Part shown: positions 35,076 through 43,209 of the stretch, piece by piece | Layout of the letters: every line of letters starts with the position of its first letter | How positions within the stretch are numbered: the first letter of the stretch is position 1 | DNA from: Pseudomonas mangiferae | Lineage (GTDB): Bacteria; Pseudomonadota; Gammaproteobacteria; Pseudomonadales; Pseudomonadaceae | Length of the DNA: 64,000 bases | Direction of reading: 5' to 3' | Assembly (NCBI RefSeq): GCF_007109405.1 | Contig: NZ_VJOY01000009.1 | Span: 124,001-188,000 of the forward strand | The notes under the pieces: model-generated | Seen by the model: only the letters and a program-made list of their open reading frames with translations | The model's database searches: none | What the model was told of the DNA's origin: nothing | Program-made: the position numbers and the translations under genes

Positions 35076-37417
35076 ACCAGGGGTCCTACCAGGGCGATCT
35101 GGTCGCTGCGGGTGTCCAGGTCGAAAGCGGCGGCGCAGTGCCGGCCCCCGGGCAGCTCCGCTTCCAACTGGTTGCGGGCCTGCAGCCGCTCGAAGTAGAC
35201 CAGGCCGTCCCAGCCGACGAAGGCGCTCTGCTGGCTGCCCCGCTCCACCACCCGGGTGCCCCGGGGCAGCGGCTGGTTTCGGCTGTCCACCAGCACGATG
35301 CTCGCCGCGGTGATCGCCTGCAGGGGGAATTTCAACAAGGCGCCGCTGCCCTGGCGCACCGCGATGAACTGCGCCAGCTCGTCGCTGCGCACGTTGTCCG
35401 GCAGGTCGATCAGGTCCACCTCGTACTGCCCGCGGTAGTAGGACGGCACCCAGGGCACCAGTAGGTGGCCGTCGGCGTCGGTGCTGCCCAAGGCCTGGTG
35501 CTCGAAACGCACCGGCACGTTGCCGAAGCCGGCGGTGTCCACCAGCACGAAGGCGTCGTCGATGCGGTTGCTGGCGAACAGCGAGCCGTCCATCCACACC
35601 AGCGAGCCGCTGGCCTCGCCCCAGTGGGTGGCGCGACCCTCGTCGCTGTAGACGCCGCCCTGCAGTTGCAGGTGGCGCGAGCGCCAGGTGAGGTCGGCCT
35701 GGCGGTAACCGCTGCTGGTGTAGCCCAGGTTCCAGCCCAGGCCGCCCTCGCTGGGCACCGAGCGGCTGTAGCTGACCCGCTCGCTGAGGCGCCCGCGGGG
35801 CGTGCGCTCGACCCCGACGTTGACCGTGGAATACAGGTCGAAGGGCACCACCACCTGGGCCTGGGCCGCATAGCCCTGGTCCCCCAGCACGCGGTTGACG
35901 GACAGGTACAGGCTCACCTGGCTGAACAGGTTCTTCGACCACGACAGGTTCACCAGGCGGGTGCGCGGCCCCTGGTGGGTGCGGGTCTCGAAATAGCCGA
36001 GGCCGACGGTGCCCAGGTTCACTTCGCCCAGCTCGCCGGGGCTGTAGGAAAAGGTGAGCTGGTCGCTGCCGGTGGGCAGGTAACTGTCGTCCTCGCGGCT
36101 GTCCAGGGCATCGAGCACGCTGAGGTCGGTGTAGCCGGCGCTGCGCTCGATGTGCTGCAGGGCCACGCCGAAGCGCGACGAGTAGTAGCTGTAGCCGAGG
36201 CTCACCTGGTGGCCGCCGCGCCCCGGGGCGTCACCCTGGCTGATGGAGGTGCCGAGCACGCCCCAGCGACCCAGGGCGAAGGTGGTGCCGACCCCGGCCA
36301 GGGTCAGGGACGGGCCCACCTCCAGGTGCCCCTCCAGGGTCAGCGCGTCGCTCAGGCCGTAGCGCAGGGTGCCGCTGGAGGCGGCGTCGCCATAGTCGAA
36401 ATTGTCCACGCCATACCCCCGGCGCAGCTTGCCCACCGACAGCGAGTAGTCGAACAGCCCCTCCTGCAACAGGCGATCGGTGACGTAGAACGGCACGTTG
36501 GTGGAAACCCGCCGGCCCAGGGCGTCGGTGGTCACCAGGGTGGCGGTGCCGGCGCCGCTGATGAAGGGTACGTTGTTCAGGGTGAACGGCCCGGGCCGCA
36601 GGTCGTCGCTGCTGATCTGGGCGTTGTTGATGAACAGGTCGAGGGTGCTGGGCACCGCCGCCTCGCCGGTGAAGCGCGGCAGCGGGTAGGTGATCAGGTC
36701 CGGGCGCAGGCCGAAGTCCCGGGCGATCTGGACACCGCCCATGCGCACCGAGGTGTTCCAGGTCAGCGCGCCGGTCACCAGGTCGCCGACGGTGTAGCTG
36801 ACCAGGCCGTCCTGGTCGTCGGTGCGCCACTGAGTGTCGTAGCGGATGAAGCCGTCGCCATAGGTATCGCCGGAGAAGTGCTGGCGATAGGTACCGTTGG
36901 TGGAGAACACCCCGGCCGCGTTGAAGACCCGCTGCTCCAGGTAGGCGCTGGCGCTCTCCGGGCCCTGCTGGGCGCGGGTGTAGTACAGGTCGTAGTTGAA
37001 CAGCGCACCGACGCTGCTGCGGGCCGGCAGGTACTCGTGCAGGCGTCGGTTGCTCAGCTCCTGGGGCGGCAGCCGGCCGCTGGCGAGCTGCAGGTCGAGG
37101 CGCTGGGTGCTGGCCTCGTAGCGCACCTGCAGCCCGGGGATGACGTCCAGCGCCAGGGGGTCCTGGTCGCCGGTGCCGCCCAGGGGAATGCCCACCGCCT
37201 GCAGGTCGTCGCGGCCGACGAAGTAGCGCCCGGCCCGCGCAGTCACCGCCGCCACCCGGCCGGTGGGCAGCTGGTTGACCACCAGTTCGAGGAACAGCTC
37301 CAGCGGGGCGTCGTCCGGCTCCGCCGCCAGGGCGCCGAGCACCAGGGAACCGGACAGCAGCGCCAGCAGGCCGCGCCCGGGTCTCGACCTCCGCGTCACG
37401 CTACCACGGCGGGGCAC
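35066..37417 (-). CDS. cupE5: CupE5/CsuD-like outer-membrane usher
   Basis: A 783-residue usher. After a signal peptide (GLLALLSGSLVLGALAA) come LFLELVVNQLPTG (N-terminal domain), the long 24-strand barrel region with YDLYYTRAQQGP and FNYDFYD-like strands, a plug, and C-terminal VLVDSRNQPLPRGTRVVERG plus GPLVCR. Ushers thread pilin subunits across the outer membrane. Translation appears to begin at GTG 37417 with AGGAGGA just upstream; the nearby ATG is out of frame. It overlaps the tip adhesin gene. Confidence 0.9.
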   Translation of the reverse strand: MPRRGSVTRRSRPGRGLLALLSGSLVLGALAAEPDDAPLELFLELVVNQLPTGRVAAVTARAGRYFVGRDDLQAVGIPLGGTGDQDPLALDVIPGLQVRYEASTQRLDLQLASGRLPPQELSNRRLHEYLPARSSVGALFNYDLYYTRAQQGPESASAYLEQRVFNAAGVFSTNGTYRQHFSGDTYGDGFIRYDTQWRTDDQDGLVSYTVGDLVTGALTWNTSVRMGGVQIARDFGLRPDLITYPLPRFTGEAAVPSTLDLFINNAQISSDDLRPGPFTLNNVPFISGAGTATLVTTDALGRRVSTNVPFYVTDRLLQEGLFDYSLSVGKLRRGYGVDNFDYGDAASSGTLRYGLSDALTLEGHLEVGPSLTLAGVGTTFALGRWGVLGTSISQGDAPGRGGHQVSLGYSYYSSRFGVALQHIERSAGYTDLSVLDALDSREDDSYLPTGSDQLTFSYSPGELGEVNLGTVGLGYFETRTHQGPRTRLVNLSWSKNLFSQVSLYLSVNRVLGDQGYAAQAQVVVPFDLYSTVNVGVERTPRGRLSERVSYSRSVPSEGGLGWNLGYTSSGYRQADLTWRSRHLQLQGGVYSDEGRATHWGEASGSLVWMDGSLFASNRIDDAFVLVDTAGFGNVPVRFEHQALGSTDADGHLLVPWVPSYYRGQYEVDLIDLPDNVRSDELAQFIAVRQGSGALLKFPLQAITAASIVLVDSRNQPLPRGTRVVERGSQQSAFVGWDGLVYFERLQARNQLEAELPGGRHCAAAFDLDTRSDQIALVGPLVCR

Positions 37418-37426
37418 GCATCCTCC

Positions 37427-38209
37427 TCAGTCGGCCGCGAGCCGCACAGGTTGGTCCGCGTCGTTGACGCGCGCCTCCAGCACGCCGGCGCCGGCGGGCA
37501 TCTCCCGAGGCAGCGGCCAGCGCATCTCGGCCCCCGCCAGGACGTAACCGAGCAGGCCGTCGGAAATGGAGAAGGCGCGGCTGCCCTGCACCAGGCGCAC
37601 CGCCGACAGCCGCGCATGGGCATCGCCGACGTTGCGCACGCTCAGGTAGCGAGTGCCGCCCGCCTCGCTGATCCGGTAGCGCAACTGCGGCCGCAGCCGC
37701 CCCGGCTCCTCGGTGCCCCGCAGGTCGACCCGGGCGCCGCTGCCGATCACGAACAGCGGCACCGAGTAACGCATCTGGAACTGCACCCCGAGGTCGGCAT
37801 TGCCCTGGCTGTCGGGGGTGAGCATCTCGTCTACTAGGACCCGGTAGGCGTGCTCGCGGCCGGCGCTCACCGGCTCGCGCAGGATCAGCCGGACCATCTG
37901 CTGCTTGCCCGGCTGCACCTCCGTCACCGGCGGGCTGCCCACCACCGCGCGCTGGGGCTCCAGGCCATCGGTGCGCTCCTGCTGGTGCCAGTCGAAGACG
38001 CGCACCTGCAGGCTCACCGGTTTCTCGCCGCGGTTCTCCAACCACAGTGCGGCGGCCTTGCGGTCACCCTCGATCAGCGGGTTGATCGGCCAGATCAGGA
38101 TCGACGTGGCCGCCCAGGCCGTCGGCGCGGCCAGCAGCAACGTCGCCACCAGCAGATGGCGCCAGGCCGGTGGGTGCCGCGTCGGCGTGTGGGGGGCGTT
38201 CTGGCACAT
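37427..38209 (-). CDS. cupE4: CupE4/CsuC-like periplasmic pilus chaperone
   Basis: A 260-residue PapD-like chaperone of the archaic type: signal peptide LLVATLLLAAPTAWAA, then ATSILIWPINPLIEGDRKAAALWLENRG, VQPGKQQMVRLILREP and a second immunoglobulin-like domain with LRYRISEAGGTRYLSVRN. It folds SCPU pilins by donor-strand complementation and hands them to the usher. It sits between cupE3 and cupE5 with 9-bp gaps on both sides. Confidence 0.9.
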   Translation of the reverse strand: MCQNAPHTPTRHPPAWRHLLVATLLLAAPTAWAATSILIWPINPLIEGDRKAAALWLENRGEKPVSLQVRVFDWHQQERTDGLEPQRAVVGSPPVTEVQPGKQQMVRLILREPVSAGREHAYRVLVDEMLTPDSQGNADLGVQFQMRYSVPLFVIGSGARVDLRGTEEPGRLRPQLRYRISEAGGTRYLSVRNVGDAHARLSAVRLVQGSRAFSISDGLLGYVLAGAEMRWPLPREMPAGAGVLEARVNDADQPVRLAAD

Positions 38210-38218
38210 CCTTGTCCC

Positions 38219-38782
38219 TCAGTAGGTGATGGTCACGGTCACGGTGTCGCTGTAGAGGCCGGCGGACGGCATCGGGGTGACCGCGAACAGCCGGGCATAG
38301 ACCGGGTAGGTCTGGGCCACGCCGCTGCTGGGAAAGGTCACGCTCAAGGCCGTGCCGCCGTTGGTGGCGTCGCCCCACACGGTGTTGTAGGCGGCGTCCT
38401 GGTAGAGCTGGTAGCGCAGCCGCTCGCTGCCGTTGGCCAGGTAGCGCCCGGCGGTGACGGTCGCGGTGGCGTTCAACCCGGTGTTGAGGGCGATGCTCAC
38501 CGCCATCCCCGGGGTGCACTGCAGAACGATGGAGCCGGTACCGGCCGTGGTCACCCGGTTGACGTCGCCGGGCAGGCTGGCGAACTGGCCGAACGAGAGG
38601 GTGCCGAAGGTGGTGACGTCGCTGGCGCCGGTGCCCAGCAGGCAGCCGGAGACCACCTGGGCGCGCAGCTGGAAACTCTGGGACACGGTCAGCTCGTTGG
38701 TGCCGGTGTCGGCCATCGCCCGACCCGCCAGCAGGCTGGCCAGCACCGCGCCGGCCACGCCCGTCCACACCCGGGCCCTCAC
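38219..38782 (-). CDS. cupE3: CupE3/CsuB-like SCPU-domain pilin
   Basis: A 187-residue spore-coat-U pilin subunit. With GTG 38782 the protein begins with a clean signal peptide (MRARVWTGVAGAVLASLLAGRAMA) and the start overlaps the preceding stop as GTGA, so translation is coupled; the longer frame upstream is arginine/proline rich and has no signal. The mature domain shows FGTLSFGQFASLP, SIVLQCTPGMAVSIALNTG and SAGLYSDTVTVTITY, typical of Csu pilins. Minor subunit, probably between tip and shaft. Confidence 0.88.
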   Translation of the reverse strand: MRARVWTGVAGAVLASLLAGRAMADTGTNELTVSQSFQLRAQVVSGCLLGTGASDVTTFGTLSFGQFASLPGDVNRVTTAGTGSIVLQCTPGMAVSIALNTGLNATATVTAGRYLANGSERLRYQLYQDAAYNTVWGDATNGGTALSVTFPSSGVAQTYPVYARLFAVTPMPSAGLYSDTVTVTITY

Positions 38783-39297
38783 CAGACCACCGTGACCGTC
38801 AGGGTGTCGACGTAGGCACCCGGGGCCGGGGTGCTCTGGGCCGGCACCCGGCCGTACACCGGCAGCCACTGGTCGGCGCCGTTGCCGGTGCCGCTGACCC
38901 CGGTGACGTTGTCCCAGACCGTCGCGTAGGTAGACGAGGTGTAGAGGTTGTAGGCGATGGTGGCCGCGCCGGGCCCCACCATCCGCCGGGCGCTGGGGTT
39001 GCCGCTGCTGCCGCCGGCGATCAGCACCTTGTAGGGCACGTTGGCGACGCAGTTGACCCGCACCCCGCCGCTGCCCGCGCCGCCTAGGGCGGTGACCGTC
39101 GCCGACAGGGAATAGTGGGTGCCGAAGCTCAGCGGGTCGAACTGCCCGGGGGTGGACAGGTTGACCCCGCCCGCCACGCAGGCCGGCAGCACCAGCGCGT
39201 TGAAGCCAATGGTGGCGCTCTTACTGATCGCTCCGGCGAAGGCCGGTATCAGGCAAGCCGCCAACGCCAGCGGCCTCCTCAGGTCCCTGTAGTCCAT
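38779..39297 (-). CDS. cupE2: CupE2/CsuA-like SCPU-domain pilin
   Basis: A 172-residue spore-coat-U pilin: signal peptide LALAACLIPAFAGA, then TIGFNALVLPACVAGG, VRVNCVANVPYKVLIAGG and the closing APGAYVDTLTVTVVW. It is the second pilin gene, lying 115 bp downstream of cupE1 and coupled to cupE3 by GTGA overlap. The gap after cupE1 might allow differential expression of the major subunit, but no terminator is visible there. Confidence 0.88.
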   Translation of the reverse strand: MDYRDLRRPLALAACLIPAFAGAISKSATIGFNALVLPACVAGGVNLSTPGQFDPLSFGTHYSLSATVTALGGAGSGGVRVNCVANVPYKVLIAGGSSGNPSARRMVGPGAATIAYNLYTSSTYATVWDNVTGVSGTGNGADQWLPVYGRVPAQSTPAPGAYVDTLTVTVVW

Positions 39298-39412
39298 GCC
39301 CGTCCCTGCTCCACCCTGGAAATGAATCGTCGTTCGCGTGGCGTCGGCCGCTCCCCATCACACCGGGCCCGGAGGCGACGGCGGCGGATCGCGTACCAGA
39401 AGGCGCGGCCAG

Positions 39413-39949
39413 TTACCAGGTCACCGTGACCTGCACGGTGTCGAGGTAGGTGCCGGCGGCCGGGGTGGCCTGGACCGGTACCCGGCCGTAGACCACGATC
39501 TCCTGGGCGGCGCCGCTGCCGGTGCCGGACAGCACGCTGCCGCCGTTGCTGCCGTTGCCCCAGGCCACGGTGCGGGCGGTGTCCTGGTAGAGGTTGTAGG
39601 CGATAAAGGCGCTGCCGTTGCTCATGCGCCTCTGGGTGCCGGAGGAATACAGCCCGGAGTCGATGGCCACGCTGTAGTTGGTGCCGGAGCTGCATTGCAG
39701 GCCGAAGGAACTGCCGCCACCGGCGCCCACCGAGCTGCCCTCGACGATGTTGTCCAGGGACGGGTGCTCGCCGAAGTTCAGGGTACCGAAGGTGTTGGTA
39801 CTGCCGTCGCTGCTGCCATTGGTCACGGTGCAACCGCTGCCGACAGTCATCTGGACATTCATCTGCCCCTGCACCTGGCCGGCGGACTGAGCCTGGCCGG
39901 CGGCGCAGAGAAGGCAGAACACAGGTAAGGTCTTGCGGAAGGTGATCAC
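39413..39949 (-). CDS. cupE1: CupE1/CsuA-B-like major SCPU pilin
   Basis: A 178-residue pilin and first gene of the operon. Signal peptide MITFRKTLPVFCLLCAAGQAQSA is followed by the SCPU domain (SGCTVTNGSS, TFGTLNFGEHPSL, SFGLQCSSGTNYSVAIDSGL) and the end GTYLDTVQVTVTW. By position it is the main shaft subunit. Translation starts at GTG 39949, seven bases after AGGAG. In P. aeruginosa cupE is activated by the PprAB two-component system in late biofilms; no pprAB homologue is in this window. Confidence 0.88.
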   Translation of the reverse strand: MITFRKTLPVFCLLCAAGQAQSAGQVQGQMNVQMTVGSGCTVTNGSSDGSTNTFGTLNFGEHPSLDNIVEGSSVGAGGGSSFGLQCSSGTNYSVAIDSGLYSSGTQRRMSNGSAFIAYNLYQDTARTVAWGNGSNGGSVLSGTGSGAAQEIVVYGRVPVQATPAAGTYLDTVQVTVTW

Positions 39950-40074
39950 TGGGACGCTCCTCTCACGGGGTATGGCTCCCCTCGTCCGTGACCTTAGTAC
40001 AAATGGCCATCATCGGATTTTACGACGAGCGGCCACAGCGATCGGCACCGATCTGTCGGAGCGGCGCAAAAGCT

Positions 40075-40142
40075 TGTAGGACAATCCTTTGGCGGAAGGT
40101 CGTAGGCAAATCACGGCGCCGCGCAATGGCGTTTGTCCTACA
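40075..40142. promoter_or_regulatory. TGTAGGACAA repeats upstream of cupE1
   Basis: TGTAGGACAA (40075-40084) and its exact complement TTGTCCTACA (40133-40142) form a 10-bp inverted pair, with a degenerate third copy CGTAGGCAAA at 40101-40110. They lie 126-193 bp upstream of the cupE1 start. Such spaced repeats suggest binding sites for a response regulator, but a REP-like origin is possible. Confidence 0.4.
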
Positions 40143-40167
40143 GAAAAAACCGCCAGTAACGGCGGTT
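40143..40167 (-). terminator. Intrinsic terminator of tesB
   Basis: On the minus strand AACCGCC-GTTACT-GGCGGTT (40148-40167) is followed by further T residues (six in a row including the stem end). It lies 67 bp past the tesB stop and isolates tesB from the cupE promoter region. Confidence 0.8.
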
Positions 40168-40233
40168 GCTTCCTGTAGCGGCATGGCGACCCTGGCGAAA
40201 CGGCGGAAACCGTCTAGCGCGGGCCTGTCCCCA

Positions 40234-41103
40234 TCACTTCCAGTCCTCGCGCTGGCGAATCAGGCCCTCCTGGGCGACCGAGGCCACCAGCCGGCCCTGG
40301 CGGTCAAAAACACTGCCCCGGGAAAACCCGCGACCGTTGCCGGCCCAGGGGCTGTCCATGGCGTACAGCAGCCACTCGTCCGCCCGCAGCTCGCGGTGGA
40401 ACCACAAGGCATGGTCGAGGCTGGCCACCTGCATGAACTTCTGCCACACCGACACGCCGTGGGGCAGCATCGAGGTGGTGAGCAGGTTGAAGTCCGACGC
40501 ATAGGCGAGGATGTACTTGTGGATCGCCGGGATGGCCGGCAGCGCACCGTCGGCACGGAACCACACGTAGCGGGCCGGCCGGGTGCAGCCGGGGGTGAAG
40601 GGGTTTTCCACGGTGACCGGGCGGATCTCGATGGGCTTGGCGCTCATGGCCCGCTCGCGCAGAGCCTCCGGCAGCTTGTCCGCCACTTCCCGGGCCAGTT
40701 CGGTCTCCGTGCGCAGGTGCTCGGGGCCGGGCACGTCGGGCATCTCGATCTGGTGGTCGAAGCCTTCCTCGAAGGTCTGAAACGAGGCGCTGCAGGTGAA
40801 GATCGGCTGGCCTTTCTGGATCGCCGTGACCCGCCGGGTGGTGAAGCTGCCGCCGTCGCGGACCCGGTCCACCTGGTAGACCACCGGCAGGCTGGCGTCG
40901 CCGGGGCGCAGGAAGTAGCCGTGCAGGGAGTGCACCGAACGCGCCTCGTCCACCGTCTGGCTGGCGGCGGAAAGGGACTGGCCCAGCACCTGACCGCCGA
41001 ACAGCTGGCGGAAGCCCAGGTCCTGGCTGACCCCGCGGAACAGGTTTTCCTCGATGGACTCCAGGCTCAGCAGCGCGACCAGGTTATCCAGAACATGACT
41101 CAT
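40234..41103 (-). CDS. tesB: Acyl-CoA thioesterase II
   Basis: A 289-residue TesB with two hot-dog domains. FGGQVLGQSLSAASQTV and SLHGYFLRPGD mark the first; the active-site triad expected from E. coli TesB (Asp, Thr/Ser, Gln) maps to SLDHALWFH, GRGFSRGSVFD and ASVAQEGLIR. It hydrolyses medium- and long-chain acyl-CoA to fatty acid and CoA. ATG 41103 (MSHVLDNLVALLSLE) is the family start; longer upstream frames are spurious. A terminator follows. Confidence 0.93.
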   Translation of the reverse strand: MSHVLDNLVALLSLESIEENLFRGVSQDLGFRQLFGGQVLGQSLSAASQTVDEARSVHSLHGYFLRPGDASLPVVYQVDRVRDGGSFTTRRVTAIQKGQPIFTCSASFQTFEEGFDHQIEMPDVPGPEHLRTETELAREVADKLPEALRERAMSAKPIEIRPVTVENPFTPGCTRPARYVWFRADGALPAIPAIHKYILAYASDFNLLTTSMLPHGVSVWQKFMQVASLDHALWFHRELRADEWLLYAMDSPWAGNGRGFSRGSVFDRQGRLVASVAQEGLIRQREDWK

Positions 41104-41492
41104 GACGGCATCTCCCCTCGTAGTGACCCGCACACCCCACTGGAGGGGCATGGCCCGGACTGCATCGACCGCAGTGCCCGGCGCGAAGATCGGCGGCGGA
41201 TGCGCCGGGGCGGCGCGTCTTCGCTGATCCTCACGGCGCGGGCCTGCGGGATGTTCCGGCGAGCCCTGGGAGGGGCCGGGGTCCCGGACCGACAGGGGCA
41301 TCGACCTGAGGCCCCACTTCGCACGATCCGGGCCGCCATGGTAATGGCTTTACCGGCGGCTGTCGGCGCACCCGCGCACGTCCCGACGCGAGGCCGTGGA
41401 CAACCCGGGCACCGACCCGACGTCAACGGCCGTCCGGGGCCAGCCGGCGCGGCCTCCACGTGCCCCCAACGCGTGTGCCGACGATGCCGGCC
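41104..41492. other. Intergenic region with no recognised gene
   Basis: 389 bp between the tesB start and the acetyltransferase stop, both on the minus strand. It must contain the tesB promoter. Open frames here are short, arginine/proline rich and look like composition effects of GC-rich DNA. No repeat, RNA motif or clear promoter was found. Confidence 0.5.
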
Positions 41493-42077
41493 CTAGCGGG
41501 GCGTAGCGGGCGCCCCGTTCTGCAGCGGCCACTCCGTCTGCCACAGGCGGTACAGCACGTGGCGGCGCAGCCAGTGGCCGGGCGGCAGGTCCGGGTGGTC
41601 GAAGTCGTCCGCCGGGTCGCGGTGCATGCCGATGGCCTCCATCACCCGCCGCGACGGCTGGTTTTCCACCGCGGTGTAGGCCACCACCTGCTCCAGCCCC
41701 AGGCGCTCGAAGCCGCAGGCCAGGGCGGCCCGCGCCGCCTCGCGGGCGAAGCCTTGTCCCCAGTGCGCCCGGGCCAGGCGCCAGCCGATCTCCACCGCCG
41801 GGCTGAAATGCGCCTCAAAGCCCATGTAGCCGAGCCCGGTCATGCCGATGAAGGCACCGTTGTCCTTGCGCTCCATCGCCCACAGGCCGAAGCCGTGCCG
41901 GGCGAAATGGTCCTGGATACGCTCGTAGGAGGCCTCGGTGCGGGCGGCGTCCTGGGGCGCCGGGAAGTAACGCATCACCTCGGGGTCGGCGGACATCTCG
42001 ACGTAGGCCGGCAGGTCCGAGCGGCGCCATGTGCGCAGGCGCAACCGCGGGGTTTCCAGTTCGATCGGTTCGGTCAT
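41493..42077 (-). CDS. GNAT acetyltransferase (RimJ/RimL-like)
   Basis: A 194-residue GNAT-fold protein: IELETPRLRLRTWRRSDLPAY at the start, EIGWRLARAHWGQGFAREAARAAL as the acetyl-CoA-binding motif A, and VAYTAVENQPSRRVMEAIGM as motif B. This subgroup acetylates N-terminal or small-molecule amines; the substrate is unknown. It is divergent from the deacetylase gene 153 bp away. Confidence 0.87.
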   Translation of the reverse strand: MTEPIELETPRLRLRTWRRSDLPAYVEMSADPEVMRYFPAPQDAARTEASYERIQDHFARHGFGLWAMERKDNGAFIGMTGLGYMGFEAHFSPAVEIGWRLARAHWGQGFAREAARAALACGFERLGLEQVVAYTAVENQPSRRVMEAIGMHRDPADDFDHPDLPPGHWLRRHVLYRLWQTEWPLQNGAPATPR

Positions 42078-42230
42078 CGCATCCTCGTTTCCTTGAGCGG
42101 CACCGGCACGGCCGCCATACTCGGGCGCTGCCGCCCACGCGGCTGACCAGCGTCATTCAGCCTCTTAGTGGGAGGGTCGATCCGTCCCGGGAGTTCGATC
42201 CATGCCGTCGCCGCGGCCGCCGGAGCCCTC

Positions 42231-43160
42231 ATGCGCGTGCCCCTGATCTACCACGACGAGTACAGCCCGCCCTTCCCCGCCGGGCACCGCTTCCCCATGG
42301 ACAAGTTCCGCCTGCTGCGGGACCACCTGGTGGCCAGCGGGCTGGTCAGCGACGCGGCGTTGCTGCGCCCCGAGCCGTGCCCGGCGGACGTGCTGGCCCT
42401 GGCCCACCGGCCGGCCTACATCCAGGCCTTCCTCGAGGGCGCCCTGGACCGCGAGCAGCAGCGCCGCCTCGGCCTGCCCTGGAGCGAAGCGCTGGCGCGG
42501 CGCACGGTACGCGCGGTGGGCGGCTCGCTGCTCACCGCCGAGTGCGCCCTGCGCGACGGCATCGCCTGCCACCTGGCCGGCGGCACCCACCACGCCCACT
42601 ACGATCACCCGTCCGGGTTCTGCATCTTCAATGACCTGGCGGTGGTCAGTCGCTACCTGCTGGAAAGCGGCCGGGTCCAGCGGGTGCTGATCTTCGACTG
42701 CGACGTGCACCAGGGCGACGGCACCGCGCGGCTGCTGGCGGAGGTGCCCGAGGCGGTCACCGTTTCCCTGCACTGCCAGACCAACTTCCCCGCGCGCAAG
42801 GCGGCCAGCGACTGGGACATTCCCCTGCCGGCCGGCCTGGGAGACACCGACTACCTGCGGGTGGTGGACGATGCCCTGAACTACCTCCTGCCGCTCTATC
42901 AGCCGGACCTGGTGCTCTACGACGCCGGGGTCGACGTACACCGCGACGACGCCCTGGGCTACCTGGACCTGAGCGACGCCGGCCTGGCCGCCCGTGACCG
43001 CAGCGTGCTGGCCCACTGCGTGCGCCGCGGCATCCCGGTGGCCGGGCTGATCGGCGGGGGCTACGACCGCGACCGCGAGGCCCTGGCCCGGCGCCACGGC
43101 ATCCTTCACCACAGCGCCCAGGCGGTGGCGGACCGCCTGCTGGGCGGCGGCCGCGCCTGA
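42231..43160 (+). CDS. Histone-deacetylase-family hydrolase (class IV-like)
   Basis: A 309-residue zinc-dependent deacetylase-fold protein. Signature segments: GGTHHAHYDHPSGFCIFNDLAV (catalytic His pair and substrate tunnel), LIFDCDVHQGDGTA (zinc ligands Asp and His), YDAGVDVHRDDALGYL (third zinc Asp) and GGGYDRD (near the transition-state Tyr). Bacterial relatives deacetylate small molecules or proteins. ATG 42231 (MRVPLIYHDEYSPPF) fits the family start. Directly followed by the flavoprotein gene. Confidence 0.88.
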   Translation: MRVPLIYHDEYSPPFPAGHRFPMDKFRLLRDHLVASGLVSDAALLRPEPCPADVLALAHRPAYIQAFLEGALDREQQRRLGLPWSEALARRTVRAVGGSLLTAECALRDGIACHLAGGTHHAHYDHPSGFCIFNDLAVVSRYLLESGRVQRVLIFDCDVHQGDGTARLLAEVPEAVTVSLHCQTNFPARKAASDWDIPLPAGLGDTDYLRVVDDALNYLLPLYQPDLVLYDAGVDVHRDDALGYLDLSDAGLAARDRSVLAHCVRRGIPVAGLIGGGYDRDREALARRHGILHHSAQAVADRLLGGGRA

Positions 43161-43209
43161 GGCGCCCGCCTCGGCTAGAATGCCGCTCCCCCTGCCCACG
43201 TCGACCGCC

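Noticed and set aside
41104-41492. Possible gene in the gap upstream of tesB
   Set aside because: Frames on both strands are short, Arg/Pro rich and lack starts with ribosome sites or any known pattern.
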